From Marinobacter sp. BGYM27 (lineage in GTDB: Bacteria > Pseudomonadota > Gammaproteobacteria > Pseudomonadales > Oleiphilaceae): 64,000 nt of DNA. The notes beneath the pieces were generated by a model. It had not been told where the DNA came from, made no database searches, and worked only from the letters and a program-made list of their open reading frames with translations. The number at the start of each line of letters is the position of its first letter. Position 1 is the first letter of the stretch. Where the stretch lies: positions 186,001 through 250,000 of the forward strand of contig JANZNS010000004.1 in NCBI GenBank assembly GCA_025153445.1, written 5' to 3'. Shown here piece after piece: positions 36,009 through 45,546 of this stretch. A program made the position numbers and the translations under genes.

Positions 36009-36788
36009 TCAGAAGTGGAACTTCACGAGCGCACTGACCGCGCTCTCTGTGGCCATGAGGTCGTCATCGCCCACACCATACTTGTTGTTCCAGTAAGAGT
36101 ATTCGATACCGGCATACAGCATGCCCGGGTTACCCGCATAGTTACCCAGATCCAGCTTGAACTGCGGGTTAAAGTGGAAATCTGACGCGTGATCATCTTC
36201 CGCAGTTGACCAGTCGATGTAACCATCAAACAGGAAGCGGTTCGCACCCAGTTCAAACGGTGCACCCCAGGTAATGGTCAGCTGCAGGTCGTTGTCAGGA
36301 TTCTCGAAGCCGGGCGCATCCGAGTTATTGGCAGCATAAAATCCGAAGGTATTGAAATACTGGAAGCCAGGTACATTCCAGGCCAGGCCCGCACCGGTCA
36401 GGTAGTTATTCTGCTGCGGCGCTCCACCGAATTCGTAGGTGGCTGCCAGCAGCACGTCCTTGACCGGACCGAAGCTCAGGGTCTGGCCCGTTGCCCAGCT
36501 CAGGCTCAGTGTGGGGGAGAACTCACCGTAAACGTTGTCATCGCCGCTACCGGAAGCGCCGCGGCCGTGATTACGGTCGATGAAGAAGAAAGTGCCGCCC
36601 CAGTTATGGCCGGTGGCATTTTCGAATGTGAATACGGTGTCCTCAATCTGCCGATCGCCGAATGTTTCATAATCGGCGCTGTGAAGCACACTGATACTGG
36701 AATCGCCAAAGAACTTCTCGGCGTGAGCGACAGGCATACAGGCAACGGCAATACAGCTGGCTAGCAGGGTCTTTTTTAGCGCTTTCAT
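36009..36788 (-). CDS. Tsx/OmpK-like nucleoside-specific outer-membrane channel
   Basis: A 259-residue outer-membrane protein with a 23-residue signal peptide (to VAHA) and a C-terminal Phe. The family pattern includes FGDSSISVLHSADYETFGDRQIEDTVFTFE-type opening (key residues Tyr40, Glu49), then FFIDRN near residue 68 and GEFSPTLSLS near 88. Tsx channels pass nucleosides and deoxynucleosides. Being placed between the BMP-type ABC operon and the ureide operon fits a role in nucleoside and purine entry. Confidence 0.88.
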   Translation of the reverse strand: MKALKKTLLASCIAVACMPVAHAEKFFGDSSISVLHSADYETFGDRQIEDTVFTFENATGHNWGGTFFFIDRNHGRGASGSGDDNVYGEFSPTLSLSWATGQTLSFGPVKDVLLAATYEFGGAPQQNNYLTGAGLAWNVPGFQYFNTFGFYAANNSDAPGFENPDNDLQLTITWGAPFELGANRFLFDGYIDWSTAEDDHASDFHFNPQFKLDLGNYAGNPGMLYAGIEYSYWNNKYGVGDDDLMATESAVSALVKFHF

Positions 36789-36935
36789 GGTACATCCTCG
36801 GTTACGTTATGTTGTCCATCGGTCGGCGTGATTGACACACTCTTTTTTTATTGTCGGGGTCCGCAGAGACGGCCATCGGACACCCTGTCGAAGGTATTGC
36901 AAAGCGGCCACGCAGGCGGCGCCTTGCAACGCCTG

Positions 36936-37862
36936 CTAACGGCTTGGCCGGTACGGCTGGCCAATTGATAAAGGGGTATTCAGTCGCGTGCGGGTCGGGT
37001 TGCTCGACAGCAACACCAGCACGATGATCGTCACCAGATACGGCAGCATCGCCAGCAGTTCGGGCGAGATATCCCAGCCGAATCCCTGCAGCACCAGATG
37101 CAGAATACTGGCGACACCAAACAGATAAGCGCCAAACAACACACGCCCCGGGCGCCAGGTCGCAAAAACCACCAGCGCCAGCGCGATCCAGCCCCGCCCT
37201 GCGCTCATACCTTCGGACCACATCGGGGTATAGGCCAGTGACAGGTAAGCGCCAGCAAGCCCCGTCATGGCCCCGCCAAATCCTACCGCCAGATAGCGGA
37301 TGAGCAGCACCGGCATGCCATTGGCGTTTGCAGCTTCAGGCGACTCGCCGACAGCACGAAGCAAAAGACCTCCGCGGCTATACCGAAGGAAAACGTACAC
37401 CACCACAAACATCACCAGAGAGGCGTAAACCAGCAGGTCCTGATTGAACAGGATCGGGCCCAGCACCGGAATGTCGCTGAGTAGCGGAATCGCAATGCGA
37501 GTAAACCCATCAACGGTATGGCCCACATAGTCCGACCCGACAAATGCACTCAGCCCCGTGCCGAAAATGGTCAGTGCCAGACCGGCGGCATATTGATTCG
37601 CGGCAAGCGTGACGGCCATCAGAGCAAACAGCAGTGACATCGCAACGCCAGCCGCTACGCCCGCCACAACACCCCACATCAGGCTGCCGGTTGTGAGCGC
37701 ACCGATAAAGCCGGCCATTGCCCCCACCAGCATCATGCCTTCCTGCCCGAGATTCAGAACGCCCGAGCGTTCGCAAATGAGTTCGCCCAGCGCGACCAGC
37801 AGCAAGGGCGTGCCGGCAACCAGAGTGGCAGACAGAATATTGATAATCAGGTCCATGCTCAT
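36936..37862 (-). CDS. BMP-type ABC transporter permease (nucleoside/purine uptake)
   Basis: A 308-residue permease of the BPD_transp_2 family with about eight or nine helices. The true start is at 37862, 1 base past the preceding stop; the longer frame reads back through that gene. Diagnostic is GELICERSGVLNLGQEGMMLVGA near residue 22, and a VRAVGESPEAANANG-type cytoplasmic loop (key Glu-Ala-Ala-Asn) near 180 contacts the ATPase. It pairs with the next permease and the double ATPase; last gene of the operon. Confidence 0.9.
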   Translation of the reverse strand: MSMDLIINILSATLVAGTPLLLVALGELICERSGVLNLGQEGMMLVGAMAGFIGALTTGSLMWGVVAGVAAGVAMSLLFALMAVTLAANQYAAGLALTIFGTGLSAFVGSDYVGHTVDGFTRIAIPLLSDIPVLGPILFNQDLLVYASLVMFVVVYVFLRYSRGGLLLRAVGESPEAANANGMPVLLIRYLAVGFGGAMTGLAGAYLSLAYTPMWSEGMSAGRGWIALALVVFATWRPGRVLFGAYLFGVASILHLVLQGFGWDISPELLAMLPYLVTIIVLVLLSSNPTRTRLNTPLSIGQPYRPSR

Positions 37863-37863
37863 T

Positions 37864-38982
37864 TCAGCGCTCCTGTCCGGCCAGCGTGGTGTTTGCAGCA
37901 GACGCGGGCGCCACCGGTTTTGCGGCCTTCGCATTCCAGCGCAGCCGGTAATGAATAAACGCATCACAGGTCAGCAGGTAAAACAGCAGCAGCCCCTGGA
38001 ACAGACCTGTCATGGCCTTGGGAAGATTCATTGCAATCTGCATCATTTCGCCGCCAAGGAACGTCAGTGCCAGCAATGCGCTGCCCAGAATAATGCCGAC
38101 CGCCTGCATGCGACCGAGGAACACCACGATAATTGCGGTGTAGCCATAACCCGGCGAAACCTGCGGCACCAGCTGCCCGATCGGACCGGTTACTTCCGAC
38201 GCACCGGCGAGACCCGCCAGACCACCGGCCACCAGAAATGCAAACCACACCAGGCGTTTTTGGGGAAAACCTGCAAACGCAGCAGCTTGCGGATCTTCAC
38301 CCAGCACCTTGAGCTGAAAACCGATAAATGTGCGCGAGAAAATCACGCCGACTGCCACTGCAGCAAGCAGCGCGAACAGCAGGCCAATGTGCAGCCGGGT
38401 ACCGGGAATCAGCATCGGTAGCAGTGCCGAATCGGCAAACATGGCAGATTGGGGGAAACTGAATCCGAAAGGATCTTTGAGCGGACCATGCACCGCGAAC
38501 AGCAACAGGTTGAGCGCGATGTAATTGAGCATGATGGTGGTGAGGATTTCATTGCAGTGAAAGTGCGTTTTCAGCAACGCCGCGATCATCGACCACAAGG
38601 CTCCACACACCACGCCGCCCAGCAATACCAGCGGCAACACCCAGAAACCGGTCGACTCGCTGAACTGAAGCGCCACAATACTGGCGCCGACAGCGCCCAT
38701 CAGGAAATGGCCTTCGGCACCGATATTCCAGAGTTTGGCGCGATAGCACACCGTCAGGCCAGCGGCGCAGAGAAGCAGTGGCGCCATTTTCAAGCCCAGC
38801 TCGGCCCACCCGTGGCGGTCACTGATCGGCGTTATGAAGAAGTAGCGCAGCCCTTCCACCGGATCGCGATCCAGCAGCAGAAACACCAGAAAACCGGTCA
38901 CCACGGTCAGCACCAGTGCCAGCACCGGCGAGCCATAGCGCATCAGTCTGGAGTCAACGCCCCGACGCTCAAGCGACAGCAT
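37864..38982 (-). CDS. BMP-type ABC transporter permease (nucleoside/purine uptake)
   Basis: A 372-residue permease, first of the pair. The family marker AGLTVCYRAKLWNIGAEGHF is near residue 90 and the coupling loop KVLGEDPQAAAFAGFP near 235. The N-terminus has a separate helix (about 15-37). It overlaps the ATPase gene by 14 bases and so is translationally coupled. YufP, NupP and RbsC-like permeases are the nearest relatives; purine or nucleoside substrate is inferred from context. Confidence 0.9.
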   Translation of the reverse strand: MLSLERRGVDSRLMRYGSPVLALVLTVVTGFLVFLLLDRDPVEGLRYFFITPISDRHGWAELGLKMAPLLLCAAGLTVCYRAKLWNIGAEGHFLMGAVGASIVALQFSESTGFWVLPLVLLGGVVCGALWSMIAALLKTHFHCNEILTTIMLNYIALNLLLFAVHGPLKDPFGFSFPQSAMFADSALLPMLIPGTRLHIGLLFALLAAVAVGVIFSRTFIGFQLKVLGEDPQAAAFAGFPQKRLVWFAFLVAGGLAGLAGASEVTGPIGQLVPQVSPGYGYTAIIVVFLGRMQAVGIILGSALLALTFLGGEMMQIAMNLPKAMTGLFQGLLLFYLLTCDAFIHYRLRWNAKAAKPVAPASAANTTLAGQER

Positions 38983-40513
38983 GATTCACCTCCGCATCAG
39001 CGCTGTCGGCAAAATCGCCGGCCATCCACTGCCCCAGTTGTTCAATAGTAAGCGACGGTGTGGGCAACAGCGGTGACAGGCGGCCACCGCAGATCGCACC
39101 CATGCGATTGCAAAGCTGGAACAGTTCATCGAGATCTTCCGAAATAAGCAGGACAGCCGCGCCCTGGTCGCGCAGTTCCACCAATACCTGGTGGATGGCC
39201 ACGGCTGAGCCCACATCCACACCCCAGGTTGGATGAGACGCCACCAGCAACGTGGGTTTTTGCAGGGCTTCGCGGCCGATTATGAATTTTTGCAGGTTAC
39301 CGCCGGAGAGGCTGCGGGCGGTGGCATCAAGCCCGGAGGCTTTCACCTGGAAGCGCTCACGTATGCGCTGTGCGTAGTCGCGCACCTTGTTGTAAGACAC
39401 CCAGCCTCGCTGGACCATTCCCTGTGCGGAGGCGGTCAGCAGGGTGTTATCAACCAGCGAAAGGTCCGGCACCGCGCCACGGCCAAGCCGGTCTTCCGGC
39501 ACAACCGCCATGCCCTGACGGCGACGGGCATCAGGCCCCAGATTACCCACCGGCGTGCCCTGAAAGGTCAGGTGTTCGGCAGGCACCGTGATTTCGCCGG
39601 ACAGCGCCCGCAACAATTCGTCCTGACCGTTACCGGCCACTCCGGCAATACCCACGATTTCACCGGCGCGCAGATTCAGGCAAATACGATCAAGGCTGGT
39701 GCCGAAAGGATCTTCGCTACGAAAGCTAAGTGAATGCATCTGCAGCAGCGACTCGCCCGGATCAGCCGGCGGCACATCGGTAGATAAAGGCGTACCCTCG
39801 CCGACCATCAGGCGGGCGATCGCATCGGTGGTTTCAATCGTGGGGTCACAGGCGCCAGTGACCTTGCCATGGCGCAGCACGGTAGCGGTATGACAAAGGT
39901 CCCGCACTTCCTGCAGCTTGTGGCTGATAAACAGGATACTGCAGCCTTCGCTGGCGAGTTGCCTGAGTGTGGAAAACAGATCCGCCACTTCCTGCGGAGT
40001 CAGCACCGATGTCGGTTCGTCCAGAATCAGCAACCGGCTGTTCTGGATCAGACAACGGACAATTTCAACGCGCTGGCGCTCACCGGTCGACAGGGTGTGC
40101 ACAAAACGGCGGGGATCAAGCGCCATACCGTAGTGGGCCGACACCTCGCGAATACGCTCATCCAACGCGCGCCGGTCACGGGCCTCAGCCGCTGGCAGGG
40201 CCAGTGCAATATTCTCGGCAACGGTCAGGGTTTCAAACAGGGAAAAGTGCTGAAACACCATGCCAATACCCAACTGCCTCGCATGGGCGGGGCCTTGAAG
40301 GGTCAGCTTTTTTCCTTCCCAGTAAATCGTACCTTCATCGGGCTGGATAACGCCGTAGATAATTTTCATCAAGGTACTTTTGCCGGCGCCATTCTCCCCC
40401 AACAAGGCGTGAATTTCGCCCGCGTTGACCACCAGGTCTACGCCGTCGTTTGCCCGGCACCCCGGGTACTGCTTGACGATGTTCTCGAGCGTGAGCCGTG
40501 CCACTGCCGTCAT
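38969..40513 (-). CDS. BMP-type ABC transporter, double ATP-binding protein
   Basis: A 514-residue tandem ATPase of the ribose/nucleoside (YufO/RbsA) class; the ATG at 40513 begins the conserved domain. The N-terminal domain is complete: GENGAGKST near residue 44, signature LSTGERQRVEI near 140 and LLILDEPTSVL near 160. The C-terminal domain is partly degenerate as usual: GVAGNGQDE near 290, SLSGGNLQKFIIGRE near 400 and SHPTWGVDVG for Walker B. The matching binding protein is at 53312. It is the first gene of the operon, 44 bases after a predicted sigma-54 start site. Confidence 0.92.
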   Translation of the reverse strand: MTAVARLTLENIVKQYPGCRANDGVDLVVNAGEIHALLGENGAGKSTLMKIIYGVIQPDEGTIYWEGKKLTLQGPAHARQLGIGMVFQHFSLFETLTVAENIALALPAAEARDRRALDERIREVSAHYGMALDPRRFVHTLSTGERQRVEIVRCLIQNSRLLILDEPTSVLTPQEVADLFSTLRQLASEGCSILFISHKLQEVRDLCHTATVLRHGKVTGACDPTIETTDAIARLMVGEGTPLSTDVPPADPGESLLQMHSLSFRSEDPFGTSLDRICLNLRAGEIVGIAGVAGNGQDELLRALSGEITVPAEHLTFQGTPVGNLGPDARRRQGMAVVPEDRLGRGAVPDLSLVDNTLLTASAQGMVQRGWVSYNKVRDYAQRIRERFQVKASGLDATARSLSGGNLQKFIIGREALQKPTLLVASHPTWGVDVGSAVAIHQVLVELRDQGAAVLLISEDLDELFQLCNRMGAICGGRLSPLLPTPSLTIEQLGQWMAGDFADSADAEVNHAVA

Positions 40514-40538
40514 TCCTGCAACCTCTGGCTTTAATAAA

Positions 40539-40553
40539 CTGACCAAATAATCA
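40539..40553. promoter_or_regulatory. RutR-like operator, ABC side
   Basis: CTGACCAAATAATCA matches the TGACCA half of TGACCANNTGGTCA exactly and the other half at 4 of 6. It lies just downstream of the predicted start site of the ABC operon, a natural place for repression. Confidence 0.45.
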
Positions 40554-40566
40554 ACATTTGAATCAG

Positions 40567-40582
40567 AGCAATTTGCTTGCCA
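40567..40582 (-). promoter_or_regulatory. Sigma-54 promoter of the BMP-type ABC operon
   Basis: On the minus strand TGGCAAGCAAATTGCT has GG and GC separated by ten bases, with TGGCA and TTGCT elements matching the -24/-12 consensus. It lies 54 bases before the ATPase start. Confidence 0.7.
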
Positions 40583-40614
40583 ACTGGCAATAAAAATCTA
40601 AAAACACACAATCT

Positions 40615-40629
40615 GGACTAATTGGTCAG
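40615..40629. promoter_or_regulatory. RutR-like operator, xdh side
   Basis: GGACTAATTGGTCAG matches TGGTCA exactly and the left half at 4 of 6. It is the mirror image of the site at 40539-40553 and overlaps the -24 element of the xdh promoter, so binding there would block polymerase. Confidence 0.45.
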
Positions 40630-40638
40630 AAAATTGCA
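40623..40638 (+). promoter_or_regulatory. Sigma-54 promoter of the xdh operon
   Basis: TGGTCAGAAAATTGCA has GG-N10-GC spacing with an exact TTGCA -12 element and a G at the conserved eighth position. It lies 150 bases before xdhA and faces away from the ABC operon promoter. A TATACT hexamer at 40654 is an alternative -10 without a good -35. Confidence 0.65.
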
Positions 40639-40788
40639 AAACATGCGACTATCTATACTGTGATTGTGTCGGGACAACTCCCTGACCAAGCCGTCGCCCC
40701 GACTTCTGAGCGAACCTGAACATCAGGGCCAACAGCGCGGAGCAATCGCGGTGTTAAGGGTACGAAATCAAGCGTTGCGAGGCACCTT

Positions 40789-42312
40789 GTGATTGAATTT
40801 TTTCTGAACGGCGAACATCAAACCCTGGCCAATGCCGACCCAAATCTGAGCATTCTCGAGTGGCTGCGCACCAAAATGCGGCTTACCGGCACCAAAGAAG
40901 GCTGTGCCTCCGGAGACTGCGGCGCTTGCACCGTCAGCATAGGCTCACCGGATCAAACCCGGCCGGAGCGCCTGCGCTATGACAGCATCAACAGCTGCAT
41001 CGGGCTGGTCGGCAGTCTGCATGGCTGCCACCTGGTAACGGTCGATGCGTTGAAACAGGAACCTGTCCATCCGGTCCAGAAAGCGATGATCGACTGTCAT
41101 GGCGCCCAGTGCGGGTTCTGCACCCCCGGCATCATCATGTCGCTGTTTACCCTGCACACCGCGCGACATAGCGATGCGTTGCTGGCGCAGCAGCCGGTTC
41201 CGGACCATCAACTGCTGGAAGCGCTGGCCGGCAACCTGTGTCGCTGTACCGGTTATCGCCCGATAATTGCTGCCGGCCGCAAGGCCTGTGTGGAAACATG
41301 GAGCCCCGCAGCAGACCAGCCGCAGCCCCTGTCAGGACCGGACTGGCTGCAAGCGCCGGACATGATCGCCGCATTGACGCGGATGGCCACCCAACGCTCG
41401 GGGCTCGAGGAAGTGGCCACCCATCGACGCTATGACACCCCGCTGACAGTTGCCGAATTACGAAGCCTGCGGGCCGATCACCCGAATGCCCGCCTGATCG
41501 CCGGCGGCACGGATCTGGCGTTGGAAATCACCCAGCAGCTGAAAGATCTGGAGCATCTGATTGCCGTGGATCAGGTCGCCGAACTGAAAACCACAGAGAT
41601 CCGTTCTGACGCGCTTTATCTCGGCGCCGGCGTCACCTATCGACAAATGCAGGCGCTGCTTCCGCAATACTGGCCCCACTTCGCAGGCATGCTTGAACGT
41701 CTGGGCTCCTTGCAGATTCGAAACAAAGGCACGCTTGGTGGGAATATCGGTAACGCATCGCCCATCGGTGATATGCCGCCAGCGCTGATTGCCCTGGGAG
41801 CCGAACTGGAGCTGGACAGCACCGAAGGCGTGAGGCGATTGCCGCTTGAATCCTTCTTTCTCGACTACAAGAAGACGGATATCAAGCCTGGTGAATTTAT
41901 CCGTGGCGTGACCATCCCTTTGCCACACGCCAATGACCAGTTGCTGCTCTACAAAATATCCAAACGGTTGGACGACGATATTTCCACCCTGCTGGGCGCG
42001 TTCTGGCTAAGGTTTGACGATGCCGACCGCACAACTCTGAGCGACTGCAGAATTGCATTTGGTGGCATGGCGGCTATTCCCAGACGGGCACAGGCAACCG
42101 AGAAGGCACTGATCGGCCAGAGCTGGGACGCGCACAGCATTGCGGCAGCTGTCGCGGCGCTCGCCAGCGATTTCCAGCCCATGTCCGATGTACGGGGCTC
42201 AGCCGATTACCGCAACACGGTGGCAGGCAACCTGCTCACCCGTGCATTGCTGGAAACCACGCGCTCTCACACTGACCCGGCCCTTCCGCTAACGGTGAAC
42301 GACTATGCGTAA
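40789..42312 (+). CDS. xdhA: Xanthine dehydrogenase small subunit (2Fe-2S, FAD)
   Basis: A 507-residue subunit starting at GTG 40789 with GAGG upstream. Two 2Fe-2S centres are visible: Cys39, 44, 47 and 70, and a second set in CHGAQCGFCTPG near residue 103 and LCRCTGYRP near 150. A FAD_binding_5 domain (RLIAGGTDLALEITQ near 235, LGGNIGNASPIGDMPPALIA near 315) and CO-dehydrogenase flavoprotein C-terminal domain follow. It passes electrons from molybdenum to NAD during hypoxanthine and xanthine oxidation to urate. First gene of xdhABC-uraD-uraH-guaD-puuD. Confidence 0.96.
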   Translation: MIEFFLNGEHQTLANADPNLSILEWLRTKMRLTGTKEGCASGDCGACTVSIGSPDQTRPERLRYDSINSCIGLVGSLHGCHLVTVDALKQEPVHPVQKAMIDCHGAQCGFCTPGIIMSLFTLHTARHSDALLAQQPVPDHQLLEALAGNLCRCTGYRPIIAAGRKACVETWSPAADQPQPLSGPDWLQAPDMIAALTRMATQRSGLEEVATHRRYDTPLTVAELRSLRADHPNARLIAGGTDLALEITQQLKDLEHLIAVDQVAELKTTEIRSDALYLGAGVTYRQMQALLPQYWPHFAGMLERLGSLQIRNKGTLGGNIGNASPIGDMPPALIALGAELELDSTEGVRRLPLESFFLDYKKTDIKPGEFIRGVTIPLPHANDQLLLYKISKRLDDDISTLLGAFWLRFDDADRTTLSDCRIAFGGMAAIPRRAQATEKALIGQSWDAHSIAAAVAALASDFQPMSDVRGSADYRNTVAGNLLTRALLETTRSHTDPALPLTVNDYA

Positions 42313-44683
42313 ACTGCCCTCACATTCGGCACAGACGCCCACTTCTGCTCGCGGCGTCGCCGGCAAAAGCGCCCATCACGACAGTGCCTGGAAACACGTC
42401 AGCGGGCAGGCTCGCTATATCGATGATATTCCGGAAGCCGCCGACCTGCTGCACGCTGCTGTCGGCCAGAGCAGTGAAGCCTATGCCCGCATCCTGTCGA
42501 TGGATCTTAGCGCCGTGCGCGAATATCCCGGTGTTGTCGCCGTCGTAACGGTAGATGACGTCCCCGGCCATACCGATATCGGCCCGGTCTTTCCCGGCGA
42601 TCCGGTACTGGCCGGCGATATTGTGGAATACATCGGCCAGCCTCTTTTCGCGGTAGCCGCCACCAGCATGCGCGCCGCCCGACAGGCGGCCCGACTGGCG
42701 AAAGTCGAGTACGAAAAGCTCGAACCGGTGCTGACGACCGAAGCCGCGCTGGCCAAGCAATTCTTCGTGCGCCCCAGCCATTCCCAGTTACGTGGCGATC
42801 CGGACAGGGCGCTAGCCAATGCCCCCCATCGCCTGCAGGCCGACATGCATGTGGGTGGGCAGGAGCACTTCTATCTGGAAGGTCAAGCCTGTCTGGTGGA
42901 ACCCACTGAGGACGCCGGCGTATTCGTGCACACCTCAAGTCAGCATCCATCTGAAGTACAGAAACTGGTCGCGGAGGTGCTGGATCTGCCGATTCACGAG
43001 ATTCAGGTGGAGGTGCGCCGGATGGGCGGCGGCTTCGGCGGCAAGGAAACCCAGGCCGCGCCATTGGCCTGCATCAGCGCACTGCTGGTGCGCACCACCG
43101 GGCGCCCCGTAAAGTTTCGGATGGCCCGAGCCGATGACATGATCCAGACCGGCAAGCGCCACGATTTCTACAACACCTACGATATCGGCTTTGATGACAA
43201 CGGCCTGCTGCAGGGCGCCGATATCATGGTGGCGGGTCGATGTGGCTTCTCTCCCGACCTCTCCGACGCGATTGTCGACCGGGCCATGTTCCATGCCGAC
43301 AACGCCTATTATCTCGATCAGGCCCGCGTAACCGGCCATCGCTGCAAAACCCACACGGTGTCCAACACCGCCTTTCGCGGTTTCGGCGGTCCGCAGGGCA
43401 TGATGATTATCGAGCGTGCGATGGATGATATCGCACGCCACATCGGCGCTGATCCGCTGGATGTGCGCAAGCGCAACCTGTATCGGCCCGGACGCGACCA
43501 GACCCACTACGGCCAGACTGTGGAACAGCACGTTCTGGCGGAACTGATCGATTCGCTGGAAACCAGCTCAGATTACCGGGAGCGCCGAACCGCGATCACC
43601 GCCTTCAACAGGCGCAGCCCGGTCATCAAAAAGGGCATCGCGCTGACGCCGGTCAAGTTCGGCATTTCATTCACCGCTCAACACCTGAATCAGGCGGGCG
43701 CGCTGGTGCATGTCTATACCGATGGCAGCATTCACCTGAACCATGGCGGAACCGAGATGGGGCAAGGCCTCTACATCAAGGTGGCGCAGGTGGTGGCCGC
43801 AGCCTTTCAGGTGGATCTGGAGCGCGTCAAGGTATCCGCGACCCGCACTGACAAAGTGCCCAACACCTCGCCGACAGCGGCATCATCAGGTTCGGACCTC
43901 AACGGCATGGCCGCGCTGGATGCCTGTGAAACCATCAAGCAACGGCTGGTGGATTTCGCAGTCCAGACCTACAAGGTCGAACCCGGTGACGTGACCTTCA
44001 GCAACAATCAGGTTCACGTGGGCACACAGGCGTTTGGCTGGGCCGAGTTTGTCCAGCAGGCCTATATGGCGCGGGTGTCACTCTCATCCACCGGCTTCTA
44101 CGCAACACCGATAATTTACTATGACCGGGAAGCAGGCCAGGGCCATCCGTTCCTGTACTACGCTAACGGTGCGGCCTGTTCGGAAGTGGTGGTCGACACT
44201 CTCAGCGGCGAATACCGCGTGGTGCGCACCGATATTCTGCATGACGTGGGGCAATCGCTGAATCCGGAAATCGATATCGGCCAGATCGAAGGCGGATTTA
44301 TTCAGGGCATGGGCTGGCTCACCACCGAAGAACTGGTCTTCAGCGACGAAGGGCAACTGCTGACGACCGGCCCGGCCACTTACAAAATCCCCGCCGTGTC
44401 TGACGCCCCGCTTGATTTTCGCGTGGCGCTGCTGCCCCACAGCCCGAACCGCGAGGCCACAGTGTTTCGCTCCAAAGCCGTCGGAGAGCCCCCACTGATG
44501 CTGGGCATTTCGGTGTGGAGCGCGTTGCGCGACGCCGTTGCCAGCATGGCGGACTATCGCTTCAGTCCGCCACTGGACACCCCGGCCACGCCGGAGCGTG
44601 TGCTGGGCGCGGTCACCGCAACCCGCCGCTTCGCCGGCCTGAACGACACCGCATCAGGAGCCGCACCATGCAAAAGCGCATGA
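42305..44683 (+). CDS. xdhB: Xanthine dehydrogenase large molybdopterin subunit
   Basis: A 792-residue catalytic subunit overlapping xdhA by 8 bases. The N-terminal a/b-hammerhead (SGQARYIDDIPEA near residue 30) is followed by the molybdopterin domain, with RRMGGGFGGKETQA near 240, FRGFGGPQGMM near 360, and the GGTEMGQGLYIKVAQ segment near 480. The active-site Glu region (SKAVGEPPLML) is near 725. It forms a heterotetramer with XdhA and needs XdhC for insertion of the sulfurated cofactor. Confidence 0.96.
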   Translation: MRKLPSHSAQTPTSARGVAGKSAHHDSAWKHVSGQARYIDDIPEAADLLHAAVGQSSEAYARILSMDLSAVREYPGVVAVVTVDDVPGHTDIGPVFPGDPVLAGDIVEYIGQPLFAVAATSMRAARQAARLAKVEYEKLEPVLTTEAALAKQFFVRPSHSQLRGDPDRALANAPHRLQADMHVGGQEHFYLEGQACLVEPTEDAGVFVHTSSQHPSEVQKLVAEVLDLPIHEIQVEVRRMGGGFGGKETQAAPLACISALLVRTTGRPVKFRMARADDMIQTGKRHDFYNTYDIGFDDNGLLQGADIMVAGRCGFSPDLSDAIVDRAMFHADNAYYLDQARVTGHRCKTHTVSNTAFRGFGGPQGMMIIERAMDDIARHIGADPLDVRKRNLYRPGRDQTHYGQTVEQHVLAELIDSLETSSDYRERRTAITAFNRRSPVIKKGIALTPVKFGISFTAQHLNQAGALVHVYTDGSIHLNHGGTEMGQGLYIKVAQVVAAAFQVDLERVKVSATRTDKVPNTSPTAASSGSDLNGMAALDACETIKQRLVDFAVQTYKVEPGDVTFSNNQVHVGTQAFGWAEFVQQAYMARVSLSSTGFYATPIIYYDREAGQGHPFLYYANGAACSEVVVDTLSGEYRVVRTDILHDVGQSLNPEIDIGQIEGGFIQGMGWLTTEELVFSDEGQLLTTGPATYKIPAVSDAPLDFRVALLPHSPNREATVFRSKAVGEPPLMLGISVWSALRDAVASMADYRFSPPLDTPATPERVLGAVTATRRFAGLNDTASGAAPCKSA

Positions 44684-45546
44684 ACTGGTATCAGGCGGTC
44701 GCCGACTGCGAACAGCGGGGCGAACCCTATGTACTGGTCACCGTATTAGGGGTGACCGGATCCGTCCCCCGTGAACCTGCCAGCAAGATGGTGGTCACCG
44801 GCGACCAGAGCCACGACACCATTGGTGGAGGGCATCTGGAATACCGCATCATCGCCCGCGCCCGTGAAAGGCTTGCAGCGAAAGAGTACGGCTACGAAAT
44901 GGCGAACTTTCCACTGGGCGCCAGCCTCGGTCAGTGCTGCGGTGGCAGCGTGGCGGTGATGCTTGAGGGCCAGCCCGGCAGCGATGCCCGACTGGTCGTG
45001 TTCGGCGCCGGCCATGTGGCACAGGCGCTGATGAGCATCATGGGCCAGCTGCCCTGGCAGGTGACCTGGGTCGACAGTCGCGAAGAATGCTTTCCCGAAG
45101 CGCTCCCGATCAACGTTCGCCGGCATCTGACGGACGATCCGGTTGGTGATGCTGCGAATCTGGCCACTGACGCTCACTGCCTGATCCTGACCCATAATCA
45201 CCAGCTGGACTTTGATCTTTGCCGCACGCTGCTGACCGCTGATACGGCCGCGTCCATAGGGCTGATCGGCTCGCAAACCAAAGCCAACCGCTTTGTGCAG
45301 CGACTGGCACGCCGCGGCTTCAGCGACGAGACCATTGGCAGAATCCGCTGCCCTGTCGGCCATCCGGACGTTCCGGGCAAGCGACCGATGGAAGTCGCTG
45401 TATCGATTGTCGCGGAGCTCCTGGCCCTTGCGGCAGACGATGGCAACGGCACGCAAGCCGCAAGACGCGGGCTATCCTGGTCAGGGCTGAAAACCCTGAT
45501 GCAGGAGACACCGGTCGCGACTGAAACTGACACCACGGAGAAATGA
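44668..45546 (+). CDS. xdhC: Xanthine dehydrogenase accessory protein XdhC
   Basis: A 292-residue molybdenum-cofactor chaperone that binds, sulfurates and delivers Moco to XdhB. The ATG at 44668 has AGGAG upstream and overlaps xdhB by 16 bases; longer frames are read-through. Features are VTGSVPREPASKMVV near residue 28, GGGHLEY near 50, a LGQCCGGSV cysteine pair near 88 (Cys residues for Moco handling) and a Rossmann-type VVFGAGHVAQAL near 112, with LIGSQTKANRF near 195. Confidence 0.94.
   Translation: MQKRMNWYQAVADCEQRGEPYVLVTVLGVTGSVPREPASKMVVTGDQSHDTIGGGHLEYRIIARARERLAAKEYGYEMANFPLGASLGQCCGGSVAVMLEGQPGSDARLVVFGAGHVAQALMSIMGQLPWQVTWVDSREECFPEALPINVRRHLTDDPVGDAANLATDAHCLILTHNHQLDFDLCRTLLTADTAASIGLIGSQTKANRFVQRLARRGFSDETIGRIRCPVGHPDVPGKRPMEVAVSIVAELLALAADDGNGTQAARRGLSWSGLKTLMQETPVATETDTTEK

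Noticed and set aside
40682-40697. Third RutR-like site CTGACCAAGCCGTCGC in the xdh leader
   Set aside because: Only the TGACCA half is good; the other half matches 3 of 6, close to chance.
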